From positions 473,501-537,500 of the forward strand of contig NZ_CP088149.1 of NCBI RefSeq assembly GCF_002845275.2: a stretch of DNA of 64,000 bases. Direction: 5' to 3'. The position numbers and the translations under genes were made by a program. This DNA is from Pseudomonas sp. S06B 330. Its GTDB lineage: Bacteria; Pseudomonadota; Gammaproteobacteria; Pseudomonadales; Pseudomonadaceae. The notes beneath the pieces were generated by a model that saw nothing but the letters and a program-made list of their open reading frames with translations, was not told the origin of the DNA and made no database searches. Positions 25,952 to 33,133 of this stretch are shown piece by piece (position 1 is the first letter of the stretch; every line of letters starts with the position of its first letter).

Positions 25952-26428
25952 TCAATGCGTCGCGGCAAGGCCGATCACGCGTCCAACAAATTCGGCTGCT
26001 GGCAGGTCAACCTGCTCATCAACAATGGCCTGCAGCTGCTCCACCACCTTTGTTGCAAACGGTGCCGAGCGTGGTCCAGCCAAGTCTACATGCAAGAGCA
26101 TCTGCTCACTGGCCGCCAGTGCCTCGTCAAAACCCTCACGGTGCAGGCTGTGATACAGGTGCAGGCGTTTGCGATCAAAGCCGATTACCTGTGTCTGTAC
26201 CCATACCTGGGTGCCGAGCTTTACTTCGTGCAGGTAGTTCAGGTGGCACTCCAGAGTGAACAGCGAGTTGCCGCTGGCGCTTCGGTTGTCGCTATCGAGA
26301 CCTATGCGGTCCATGAAGCCATCAGTGGCATAACTGAAGATCAACAGATAGAAGGCATCGCGCAGATGCCCGTTGTAGTCCACCCAGTCCGCCTGGACTG
26401 GGGTTTGGTAGGTGATCAATGCGGGCAT
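25952..26428 (-). CDS. cdhB: Betainyl-CoA thioesterase CdhB
   Basis: This 158-residue protein has the hot-dog thioesterase fold. The family motif is visible at the N-terminus (VQADWVDYNGHLRDAFYLLIFSYATDGFMDRIG), and FTLECHLNYLHEVKLGTQVWVQTQV follows. It should hydrolyse betainyl-CoA to glycine betaine and CoA at the end of carnitine breakdown. I use the ATG at 26428, with CGGAG upstream; a GTG at 26449 overlaps the cdhA stop. It is the last gene of the minus-strand operon caiX-cdhC-cdhA-cdhB. Confidence 0.88.
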   Translation of the reverse strand: MPALITYQTPVQADWVDYNGHLRDAFYLLIFSYATDGFMDRIGLDSDNRSASGNSLFTLECHLNYLHEVKLGTQVWVQTQVIGFDRKRLHLYHSLHREGFDEALAASEQMLLHVDLAGPRSAPFATKVVEQLQAIVDEQVDLPAAEFVGRVIGLAATH

Positions 26429-26441
26429 CGCTGAACTCCGG

Positions 26442-27407
26442 TCAATCACTGAAGGCCATGCCGTGCTTGGCTTTGGTGGTTTTTACCGCCTCAAGCACTG
26501 CCAGCAGGCAATCATCACGATAGCGCTCCAGCGCGCTGATGCTACGTTCACCCAGCTGTTCACTGGTACCTTCGACCACGGCGTCAATCAGGCCATCCGT
26601 CAGATCCGGTGCTGGCAGGTAGGTCCAGGGCAGTTGTAGCGCTGGGCCGAACTGGGCCATGAAGTGACGCATGCCGGCATCGCCACCGGCCAAGGTGTAA
26701 GTGAGGAACGTGCCCATGAACGACCAACGCAAGCCCGCGCCAAAACGGATGGCGTCGTCGATCTCACCGGTGGTTGCCACACCGTCGTTGACCAGGTGCA
26801 GGGCTTCACGCCACAACGCCTCGAGCAGGCGGTCGGCGATAAAACCAGGGACTTCCTTGCGCACATGCAGCGGGCGCATGCCGAGGTTGGTGTAGACGGT
26901 TTTCGCCGCCTCGATTGCCTCTGGCGCAGTCTTGTTGCTGCCGACGATTTCTACCAGCGGCAGCAGGTACACCGGGTTGAACGGGTGGCCGACCACGCAG
27001 CGCTCGGGGTGAGTCGAGGACTCGTAGAACTCACTGGGCAACAAGCCCGAGGTGCTTGAGCCTATCAGCGCATTCGGCTTGGCTGCGGCGCTGATCTTGC
27101 TGTGCAGGTCGAGCTTGAGGTCGAGGCGTTCGGGGGCGCTTTCCTGAATGAAGTCGGCATCGCGCACGCATTCCTCAATGGTGGCGACAAACCGCAGACG
27201 AGCCTGTGACGCCCCTGGTGCCAGGCCCTGTTGCTCGAGGGCTGGCCAGGCGTTGGCGATGCGCTTGCGCAAGGCCGCTTCGGCGCCGGGTGCTGGGTCC
27301 CAGGCGATGACATCCAGGCCGTGAGCCAGGGCTCGGGCAACCCAGCCACTGCCGATCACGCCGCTGCCCAGGGCAGCAAATGTCTTGATCTCGGTAATAA
27401 AGCTCAT
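26442..27407 (-). CDS. cdhA: L-carnitine dehydrogenase CdhA
   Basis: This 321-residue enzyme belongs to the 3-hydroxyacyl-CoA dehydrogenase family. The NAD-binding loop is [18 protein letters not shown], the catalytic histidine is in [17 protein letters not shown], and the C-terminal helical domain contains [18 protein letters not shown] and [13 protein letters not shown]. It oxidises carnitine to 3-dehydrocarnitine with NAD. The ATG at 27407 has GGAG upstream; the frame extends five codons earlier. cdhC ends 15 bases before it. Confidence 0.92.
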   Translation of the reverse strand: MSFITEIKTFAALGSGVIGSGWVARALAHGLDVIAWDPAPGAEAALRKRIANAWPALEQQGLAPGASQARLRFVATIEECVRDADFIQESAPERLDLKLDLHSKISAAAKPNALIGSSTSGLLPSEFYESSTHPERCVVGHPFNPVYLLPLVEIVGSNKTAPEAIEAAKTVYTNLGMRPLHVRKEVPGFIADRLLEALWREALHLVNDGVATTGEIDDAIRFGAGLRWSFMGTFLTYTLAGGDAGMRHFMAQFGPALQLPWTYLPAPDLTDGLIDAVVEGTSEQLGERSISALERYRDDCLLAVLEAVKTTKAKHGMAFSD

Positions 27408-27422
27408 TATTGGCTCCAGCAA

Positions 27423-28307
27423 TCAGCGACGGGTGAGGTTCATTTTTACGCGGCCTTCGGCAGGGGTCAGGACCCGTGCGCCAAGGCGACTGAGGATCTC
27501 TGTGGCACGCTCGACTAACTGGCCGTTGCTGGCCAGCACGCCTTTGTCCAGGTACAGGTTGTCTTCCAGACCCACGCGCACGTTGCCGCCGAGCAGTACT
27601 GCTTGCGCGGCCATGGGCATTTGCATGCGACCGATGCCGAAGCCTGCCCAGGTCACCCCGGCGGGCAGGTTGTCGACCATGGCTTTCATCGTGGCGGTGT
27701 CGGCCGGTGCGCCCCAGGGAATACCCAGGCACAGCTGGAATAGCGGATCGTCTAGCAATCCTTCTTTGATCATCTGCTTGGCGAACCAGAGGTGGCCGGT
27801 ATCGAAGATTTCCAGCTCGGCTTTGACCCCAAGCTCGGTAATGCGCTTGGCGCCAGCACGCAGTTGGGCTGGGGTCGATACATATATGCTGTTGCCGTCG
27901 CCGAAATTGAGGGTGCCGCAGTCCAGGGTGCAAATTTCTGGCAGCAGCGCTTCGACATGGGCCAGGCGCTCCAGCGGGCCAATCAGGTCGGTACCGGCGC
28001 CGAATTCCAGCGGTGTTTCGCCCGGGCCAATCTCCAGGTCGCCACCCATGCCCGCGGTGAGGTTGACGATGATGTCCACGTCGGACTCGCGGATGCGCTC
28101 CATCACTTCGCGGTACAGGGCGACATCGCGGCTGAAACGCCCGGTTTGCGGATCGCGGACATGGCAATGAACGACGGTTGCCCCGGCCTTCGCCGCCTCC
28201 ACGGCAGCTTCGGCGATTTGTTTTGGTGTGACCGGTACCAGATGGCTCTTGCTGGCGGTGTCGCCGGCACCGGTCAGTGCACAGGTGATGATGACGTCAT
28301 GGTTCAT
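27423..28307 (-). CDS. cdhC: Dehydrocarnitine cleavage enzyme CdhC (BKACE family)
   Basis: This 294-residue enzyme of the beta-keto acid cleavage family has a TIM barrel with the metal site in [12 protein letters not shown] and catalytic residues in NLTAGMGGD and [13 protein letters not shown]. It transfers acetyl-CoA onto dehydrocarnitine, giving betainyl-CoA and acetoacetate; this route is established for carnitine-degrading pseudomonads. AAGGAAA lies 7 bases before the ATG. It lies between caiX and cdhA in the operon. Confidence 0.92.
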   Translation of the reverse strand: MNHDVIITCALTGAGDTASKSHLVPVTPKQIAEAAVEAAKAGATVVHCHVRDPQTGRFSRDVALYREVMERIRESDVDIIVNLTAGMGGDLEIGPGETPLEFGAGTDLIGPLERLAHVEALLPEICTLDCGTLNFGDGNSIYVSTPAQLRAGAKRITELGVKAELEIFDTGHLWFAKQMIKEGLLDDPLFQLCLGIPWGAPADTATMKAMVDNLPAGVTWAGFGIGRMQMPMAAQAVLLGGNVRVGLEDNLYLDKGVLASNGQLVERATEILSRLGARVLTPAEGRVKMNLTRR

Positions 28308-28380
28308 GTGCGGTTTCCTTCAGGCGTCGTGGCTCGCTTCGTCGTCACGGCAGGCGACGAAGGCATCAGGTTTGCTGGGT

Positions 28381-29325
28381 TCAGTTGGCAGTCAGTTGCA
28401 GGTTTTCGGCGGCGGGCTTGCCATCGAATGTGGTCACCCCCTCAAGCCAGCGCTTCTGGTCTTCGGGGTGATCCTTGAGCCATTGGCGGGCGGAGGCCAA
28501 GGCGTCTTTATGATCGAGCAGCGGCTGCATCATGCGGCTCTCGTCTTCGGCGGTGAATTTCAGGTTGCTGAGCAGGCGGTTGGCGTTCGGGCAGCGCTCG
28601 GCGTAGTCCGGGGCAGTGACGGTCCACACCGTGGCGCGGCCTTCGTCCGGGCCTAAGGCGTCTTCGCTGCCGCTCAGGTAAGCCATGTCGATGTTGACGT
28701 TCATTGGATGGGGCGCCCAGCCGAAGAACACTACGGCTTCTTTGCGCCGCACAGCACGATCGACGGCGGCGAGCATGCCGGCCTCGCTGGATTCGACCAG
28801 CTGGAACTTGCCCAGACCAAACTGGTTCTTGCTGATCATTGCCTTGATCTGGGTGTTGGCGCCGGAGCCGGGTTCGATGCCGTAGATCTTGCCGCCCAGC
28901 TCCTTCTCGAATTTGGCGATGTCGGCAAAGGTTTTCAGGCCCTTATCCGCCAGGTATTTGGGCACGGCGAGGGTGGCGCGGGCGTCATTGAGGCTCGGTT
29001 GCTCGAGTACTTTGACCTGTTTGGCGGTAATGAACGGCGTGATGGTCTGGGTCATGATCGGATTCCAGTAGCCGAGGAACATGTCCAGGCGGTTATCGCG
29101 GATACCGGCAAAGATGATCTGTTGCGAGGCACTGGTCTGCTTGGTCTTGTAGCCCAGGCCGTCGAGCAGGACCTGGGTCATGGCGCTGGTGGCCATGACA
29201 TCGGTCCAGTTGACCACGCCGAGGCGTACGTTCTTGCAAACGGCCGGCTCTGCGGCCCATACGTTGGTGCTGAGGATTGCGGTACCGACGAGCGTCAGCA
29301 GGCTACGGCTGATCAATCTGTTCAT
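28381..29325 (-). CDS. caiX: Carnitine-binding periplasmic protein CaiX
   Basis: This 314-residue OpuAC-type binding protein has a signal peptide (MNRLISRSLLTLVGTAILSTNVWA) and a quaternary-amine box; key stretches are VVNWTDVMATSAMTQVL, DMFLGYWNPIMTQTI and VVFFGWAPHPMNVNID. It is a diverged paralogue of CbcX and is thought to hand carnitine to the shared CbcWV membrane complex, which fits the absence of permease genes here. GGAGGAG precedes the ATG. It heads the operon transcribed away from cdhR. Confidence 0.92.
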   Translation of the reverse strand: MNRLISRSLLTLVGTAILSTNVWAAEPAVCKNVRLGVVNWTDVMATSAMTQVLLDGLGYKTKQTSASQQIIFAGIRDNRLDMFLGYWNPIMTQTITPFITAKQVKVLEQPSLNDARATLAVPKYLADKGLKTFADIAKFEKELGGKIYGIEPGSGANTQIKAMISKNQFGLGKFQLVESSEAGMLAAVDRAVRRKEAVVFFGWAPHPMNVNIDMAYLSGSEDALGPDEGRATVWTVTAPDYAERCPNANRLLSNLKFTAEDESRMMQPLLDHKDALASARQWLKDHPEDQKRWLEGVTTFDGKPAAENLQLTAN

Positions 29326-29423
29326 GGTGGCTCCTCCAACGGCAGTTCTAATTGTTATAGGGGGCGGCCTCTGCGTGCCGTGCTGATCAAACTACGCGTA
29401 CAGCCATGGGAAAATACGCACCC

Positions 29424-29456
29424 TGGCGACCAGCACTTGCACAGTGGCGACCTGCA
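29424..29456. promoter_or_regulatory. CdhR operator candidate: perfect direct repeat
   Basis: TGGCGACC(A/T)GCA occurs at 29424 and again at 29445, exactly 21 bases apart, in the divergent caiX-cdhR gap. It ends 41 bases before the cdhR ATG and lies about 100 bases upstream of caiX. Two-turn direct repeats are the usual target of AraC-type dimers. Confidence 0.6.
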
Positions 29457-29496
29457 GGGTATTAACCGCAGACCCGTGGCCGTCGAGTCGTTCGCT

Positions 29497-30456
29497 ATGC
29501 CCCAGGATTTTTACTTTCTATTGCTTCCCGGTTTTTCTGCCATCGGCTTCATCTCGGCGATCGAGCCACTGCGGGTGGCTAATCGCTTTCGCGGCGGGTT
29601 ATACCGCTGGCAGGTGTTGAGCATAGAGGGTGGGGCGGTGCAGGCCAGTAATGGTATGTCGGTCAATGTCGATGGCGCGCTGCAACCCTTGGCAAAGGGT
29701 GCAACCTTGCTGGTGGTGGCCGGGTTTGAGCCGTTGGGCAGCTTCAGCCCGGCGCTGCAGCATTGGCTGCGCAAACTCGATCACGAAGGCGTAGTGATCG
29801 GCGGCATCGATACCGGCGCCGTGGTTTTGGCCGAAGCCGGTTTGCTCGAAGGGCACCGGGTAACCCTGCACTGGGAAGCGCTGGAAGCGTTCAAGGAGTC
29901 TTACCCGCAGCTGCTGGCGACTCAGGAGCTGTTCGAAGTGGATCGACGACGTATTACCTCGGCCGGTGGTACGGCATCCATCGACCTGATGCTCGACCTG
30001 ATCGCCCAGGCTCATGGGCCGGCGCTGGCGATCCAAGTGTCCGAGCAGTTTGTGCTCGGGCGCATTCGCCCACGCCAGGACCATCAGCGCATGCAGATCG
30101 CCTCACGCTATGGCATCAGCAACAAGAAGCTGGTGCAGGTCATCGGCGAGATGGAGCGCAACACCGAGCAACCGCTCAACACGCTGGTGCTGGCTGATTC
30201 CGTGCAGATTACCCGGCGCCAATTGGAGCGCCTGTTTCGGTTATACCTGCACGAAACCCCAAGCGGCTTTTACCTGCGTCTGCGGCTGGACAAGGCGCGG
30301 CAACTGCTGCGCCAGACCGACATGAGCGTGCTGGAGGTGAGCATTGCCTGCGGATTCGAGTCGGCGTCGTATTTCACCCGCTGCTACCGGGGACGATTCG
30401 AGCGTTGCCCCCGGGAGGACCGTAAGGCCGGGGCCGCCAGCCTTAGCGGCGCTTGA
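29497..30456 (+). CDS. cdhR: Carnitine-responsive regulator CdhR
   Basis: This protein of about 319 residues has the same two-part design as GbdR: an N-terminal amidotransferase-like domain (FYFLLLPGFSAIGFISAIEPLRVANRF to about 190; IGGIDTGAVVLAEAGLL at the nucleophile turn, where cysteine is replaced by aspartate) and a C-terminal AraC domain (ADSVQITRRQLERLFRLYLHETPSGFYLRL, VLEVSIACGFESASYFTRCYRGRF). It activates the caiX-cdhCAB operon on carnitine. The start is uncertain: the ATG at 29497 and an in-frame GTG at 29476 both lack a good Shine-Dalgarno sequence. It overlaps the convergent DUF3010 gene by 14 bases. Confidence 0.9.
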   Translation: MPQDFYFLLLPGFSAIGFISAIEPLRVANRFRGGLYRWQVLSIEGGAVQASNGMSVNVDGALQPLAKGATLLVVAGFEPLGSFSPALQHWLRKLDHEGVVIGGIDTGAVVLAEAGLLEGHRVTLHWEALEAFKESYPQLLATQELFEVDRRRITSAGGTASIDLMLDLIAQAHGPALAIQVSEQFVLGRIRPRQDHQRMQIASRYGISNKKLVQVIGEMERNTEQPLNTLVLADSVQITRRQLERLFRLYLHETPSGFYLRLRLDKARQLLRQTDMSVLEVSIACGFESASYFTRCYRGRFERCPREDRKAGAASLSGA

Positions 30457-30862
30457 GCAGCAGCGCGCAGGCGCTCTTGTAGGCCTCGTGCTGGTACTTG
30501 TTCAGCGAGCCAGGTAACTCAAGGTTGTGCTTTTTCGCCTGAGCGCTGACGGTCTGTGGTGAAACCAGCTCAACTTCGCAGTTATCCAGCAGCTGCAACA
30601 CGCCCTCGATCTTGAAGGTAGTCGGACCGCCTGCGAAATCGCCTTTTTTACTGCGTTTCTTGATTGCCAGGTGGCTGATGCCGTGTTCAGCAATAAAGTG
30701 CCGGGCTTGACTGGCGAAGGCTTTCACGTTGTCTGCCAGCTCGTCGTCTTCCAGAGCAATTTTTTTCGTTGCCAGGGATAAATGGACCAGGTTCCCGGCG
30801 TCCAGCGTGGCCACGGCCAACAGGGCTTCACTGCCTTTGATTTCGATTCCGCAGACTTTCAT
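30443..30862 (-). CDS. DUF3010 family protein
   Basis: This 139-residue cytosolic protein matches DUF3010: MKVCGIEIKGSEALLAVA at the N-terminus and AIKKRSKKGDFAGGPTTFKIEGVLQL in the middle. The opening resembles the first strand of RNase H-like folds (an acidic residue after a run of hydrophobics), but no catalytic set is clear. The C-terminus is Lys/Tyr rich. GAGGT lies 6 bases before the ATG. Its 3' end overlaps cdhR convergently by 14 bases. No function is known to me. Confidence 0.82.
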   Translation of the reverse strand: MKVCGIEIKGSEALLAVATLDAGNLVHLSLATKKIALEDDELADNVKAFASQARHFIAEHGISHLAIKKRSKKGDFAGGPTTFKIEGVLQLLDNCEVELVSPQTVSAQAKKHNLELPGSLNKYQHEAYKSACALLLKRR

Positions 30863-30880
30863 TCATACCTCGGGATGGGG

Positions 30881-31291
30881 TTATTGCAGGCCGAGCGATT
30901 GTAGGTATTCCGAACGATCGTCGCTGCGTTGGGCCAGGCAGGTGTTCTGCGCGGTTTCAAAGGCGCTGTTACCGGGGGGTTGGCCATAGGTTTCGACCTT
31001 GCAATCGGCATCGCGCAGTTGTTTCCAGATCGCTTCGGCGTCACGCAGGCGCTGGCTGAGTTCGGTGATTTGCGTCGTCTGGCCGCGGTATTGCTCTTTG
31101 ATGCGTTCGAGCTGGTCGTTGAAGGCCGCATCAAGTTCGCGCTCGGCGGTCTGGCGGCTGTACAGTGCACACGCGTAGGTTTGCTGATCGGGTTCAACGT
31201 TGTCGCACGGGGTGTTCTCGTCTTCTTCTGCATGAGCACCGAACGCCAACAACACCAGGACCAAGCCTACCATCGATCTCATCTGCGACAT
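30881..31291 (-). CDS. Periplasmic LprI/DUF1311-like protein
   Basis: This 136-residue protein has an N-terminal signal peptide (MSQMRSMVGLVLVLLAFGAHAEEDEN). The mature part follows the lysozyme-inhibitor LprI pattern: four cysteines (CDN, YACALY, DCKVET, NTCLAQR), a long amphipathic helix (RELDAAFNDQLERIKEQYRGQTTQITELSQRLRDAEAIWKQLRDADC) and a closing RSDDRSEYLQ. Members bind lysozyme in some bacteria, but most are uncharacterised. An internal ATG three codons in could be the true start. It is 18 bases upstream of the DUF3010 gene. Confidence 0.8.
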   Translation of the reverse strand: MSQMRSMVGLVLVLLAFGAHAEEDENTPCDNVEPDQQTYACALYSRQTAERELDAAFNDQLERIKEQYRGQTTQITELSQRLRDAEAIWKQLRDADCKVETYGQPPGNSAFETAQNTCLAQRSDDRSEYLQSLGLQ

Positions 31292-31534
31292 TCTCTAAAA
31301 ACCCGTGGGTATATGGGCGCCGATTCTCGCTCAGCGCTATGGCAAAGAACAGGGTAGCCGCAACGGCTATTGCCCTTCGAATGAAACTTGCCACGGCCCT
31401 TTGTCGCGGTTTGACGCTTTCGGCAATTCCCCTGTCGTTTTTGCATCTGGGCGACCTGGCCCCTAGGCATATGCTGGCCCCAAAGCGCCGGCAGACGATT
31501 CGGCGCAGGTATTACCAATAAAGGGGACAGCCTG
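31292..31534. other. Regulatory gap before the M19-dgcA block
   Basis: This 243-base divergent gap contains a perfect small hairpin TAGCCG-CAA-CGGCTA at 31355-31369 and AAGGGGA at 31521-31527, the ribosome-binding site of the M19-like gene. GTCGCGG at 31403 resembles the repeated core before gbcB, but I saw no second copy at the right distance. No gene is supported. Confidence 0.35.
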
Positions 31535-32512
31535 ATGAGCCCAGCCGAGTTACACGCCGACAGCATCGTTATCGACGGGCTGATCATTGCCAAATGGAAC
31601 CGCGAGCTGTTCGAAGACATGCGCAAGGGTGGCCTGACTGCGGCCAACTGCACGGTGTCGGTCTGGGAGGGTTTCCAGGCCACGGTCAACAACATTGCTG
31701 CCAGCCAGAAACTGATACGCGAGAACGGCGACCTGGTGATGCCGGTGCGCAGCACTGCCGACATCCGCAAGGCCAAGGAATTGGGTAAAACCGGCATCCT
31801 CTTTGGTTTTCAGAATGCTCACGCCTTTGAAGACCAGATCGGCTATGTAGACGTGTTCAAGCAACTGGGCGTAGGCATCGTGCAAATGTGCTACAACACC
31901 CAGAACCTGGTCGGCACCGGCTGCTATGAGCGCGACGGTGGCCTGTCGGGCTTCGGTCGTGAAATCGTTGCCGAGATGAATCGCGTGGGCATCATGTGCG
32001 ACCTGTCCCATGTCGGGTCCAAGACCTCCGAAGAAGTCATCCTCGAATCGAAAAAGCCGGTGTGCTACTCCCACTGCCTGCCCTCCGGGCTTAAAGAGCA
32101 CCCGCGTAACAAGTCCGATGAAGAGCTCAAGTTCATTGCTGACCATGGCGGCTTCGTCGGCGTGACCATGTTTGCGCCATTCCTGGCCAAAGGCATCGAT
32201 TCGACCATCGATGACTACGCCGAGGCCATCGAATACACCATGAACATCGTTGGCGAAGACGCCATCGGCATTGGTACCGACTTCACCCAGGGCCATGGCC
32301 AGGACTTCTTCGAGTACCTGACCCACGACAAGGGCTATGCCCGGCGCCTGACCAACTTCGGCAAGATCATCAACCCACTGGGCATCCGCACCGTGGGCGA
32401 GTTCCCCAACCTCACTGAAACCCTGCTCAAGCGCGGCCATTCCGAGCGCGTGGTGCGCAAGATCATGGGCGAGAACTGGGTCAACGTGCTCAAGGATGTC
32501 TGGGGCGAGTAA
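31535..32512 (+). CDS. Membrane dipeptidase-like (M19) protein of the betaine cluster
   Basis: This 325-residue TIM-barrel protein belongs to the M19 renal dipeptidase family: MCDLSHVGSKTSEEV and CYSHCLPSGLKEHPRNKSDEELK hold the two later histidines, and AIGIGTDFTQGHGQDFF the late aspartate. The first metal motif, normally H-x-D near the N-terminus, reads IDGLIIAKW here, so two of the usual zinc ligands are absent. Ordinary dipeptidase activity is therefore doubtful. It lies 75 bases before the DUF5943 gene and starts the block that contains dgcA; the same gene precedes dgcAB in P. aeruginosa, where the block is under GbdR control. Confidence 0.85.
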   Translation: MSPAELHADSIVIDGLIIAKWNRELFEDMRKGGLTAANCTVSVWEGFQATVNNIAASQKLIRENGDLVMPVRSTADIRKAKELGKTGILFGFQNAHAFEDQIGYVDVFKQLGVGIVQMCYNTQNLVGTGCYERDGGLSGFGREIVAEMNRVGIMCDLSHVGSKTSEEVILESKKPVCYSHCLPSGLKEHPRNKSDEELKFIADHGGFVGVTMFAPFLAKGIDSTIDDYAEAIEYTMNIVGEDAIGIGTDFTQGHGQDFFEYLTHDKGYARRLTNFGKIINPLGIRTVGEFPNLTETLLKRGHSERVVRKIMGENWVNVLKDVWGE

Positions 32513-32587
32513 GCCGCCAGTAACCGTCTTCCAGCCCCGGCCACAGGCGCAGGGGCAGCCAACCTAATTTTCTGGAGTTCAGTTTCC

Positions 32588-33118
32588 ATGGCCAAGATCG
32601 CCCCGCAATTGCCTATCGAAGTCGACAGCGAGACCGGTGTCTGGACCAGTGATGCCCTGCCAATGCTCTATGTGCCACGGCATTTCTTCGTCAACAACCA
32701 CATGGGTATCGAGGAAGTACTGGGCGCTGATGCCTATGCCGAGATCCTCTACAAGGCCGGCTATAAGTCCGCCTGGCACTGGTGCGAGAAGGAGGCCGAA
32801 TGCCACGGCCTGGAAGGCGTTGCAGTGTTCGAGCACTACATGAAACGCCTGTCGCAGCGCGGCTGGGGTCTGTTCAAGATTCAGGATATCGACCTGGAGA
32901 AGGGCACTGCCAGCGTCAAGCTTGAGCACTCGGCATTCGTCTACGTCTACGGCAAGGTCGGACGCAAGGTTGACTACATGTTCACCGGCTGGTTCGCCGG
33001 CGCCATGGACCAGATTCTGGCCGCCCGTGGCAGCACGATTCGCACGGTCGCCGAGCAGGTCTACGGCGGTTCGGAAGAAGGCCACGACGACGGCCTGTTC
33101 ATCGTCAAGCCGTTGTAA
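32588..33118 (+). CDS. DUF5943/V4R-like protein upstream of dgcA
   Basis: This 176-residue cytosolic protein is the gene usually found just before dgcA. The middle (YAEILYKAGYKSAWHWCEKEAECHGLEGVAVFEHYMKRLSQRGWGLFKIQDIDLEKGTASVKLEHSAFVYVYGK) has the order of helices and strands seen in V4R (4-vinyl reductase-type) small-molecule domains, with cysteines at WCEKEAEC. No catalytic function can be assigned. It could be an accessory or ligand-binding factor for the demethylase. dgcA follows after 15 bases. Confidence 0.8.
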   Translation: MAKIAPQLPIEVDSETGVWTSDALPMLYVPRHFFVNNHMGIEEVLGADAYAEILYKAGYKSAWHWCEKEAECHGLEGVAVFEHYMKRLSQRGWGLFKIQDIDLEKGTASVKLEHSAFVYVYGKVGRKVDYMFTGWFAGAMDQILAARGSTIRTVAEQVYGGSEEGHDDGLFIVKPL

Positions 33119-33133
33119 GTCGAGGATCCTGCC

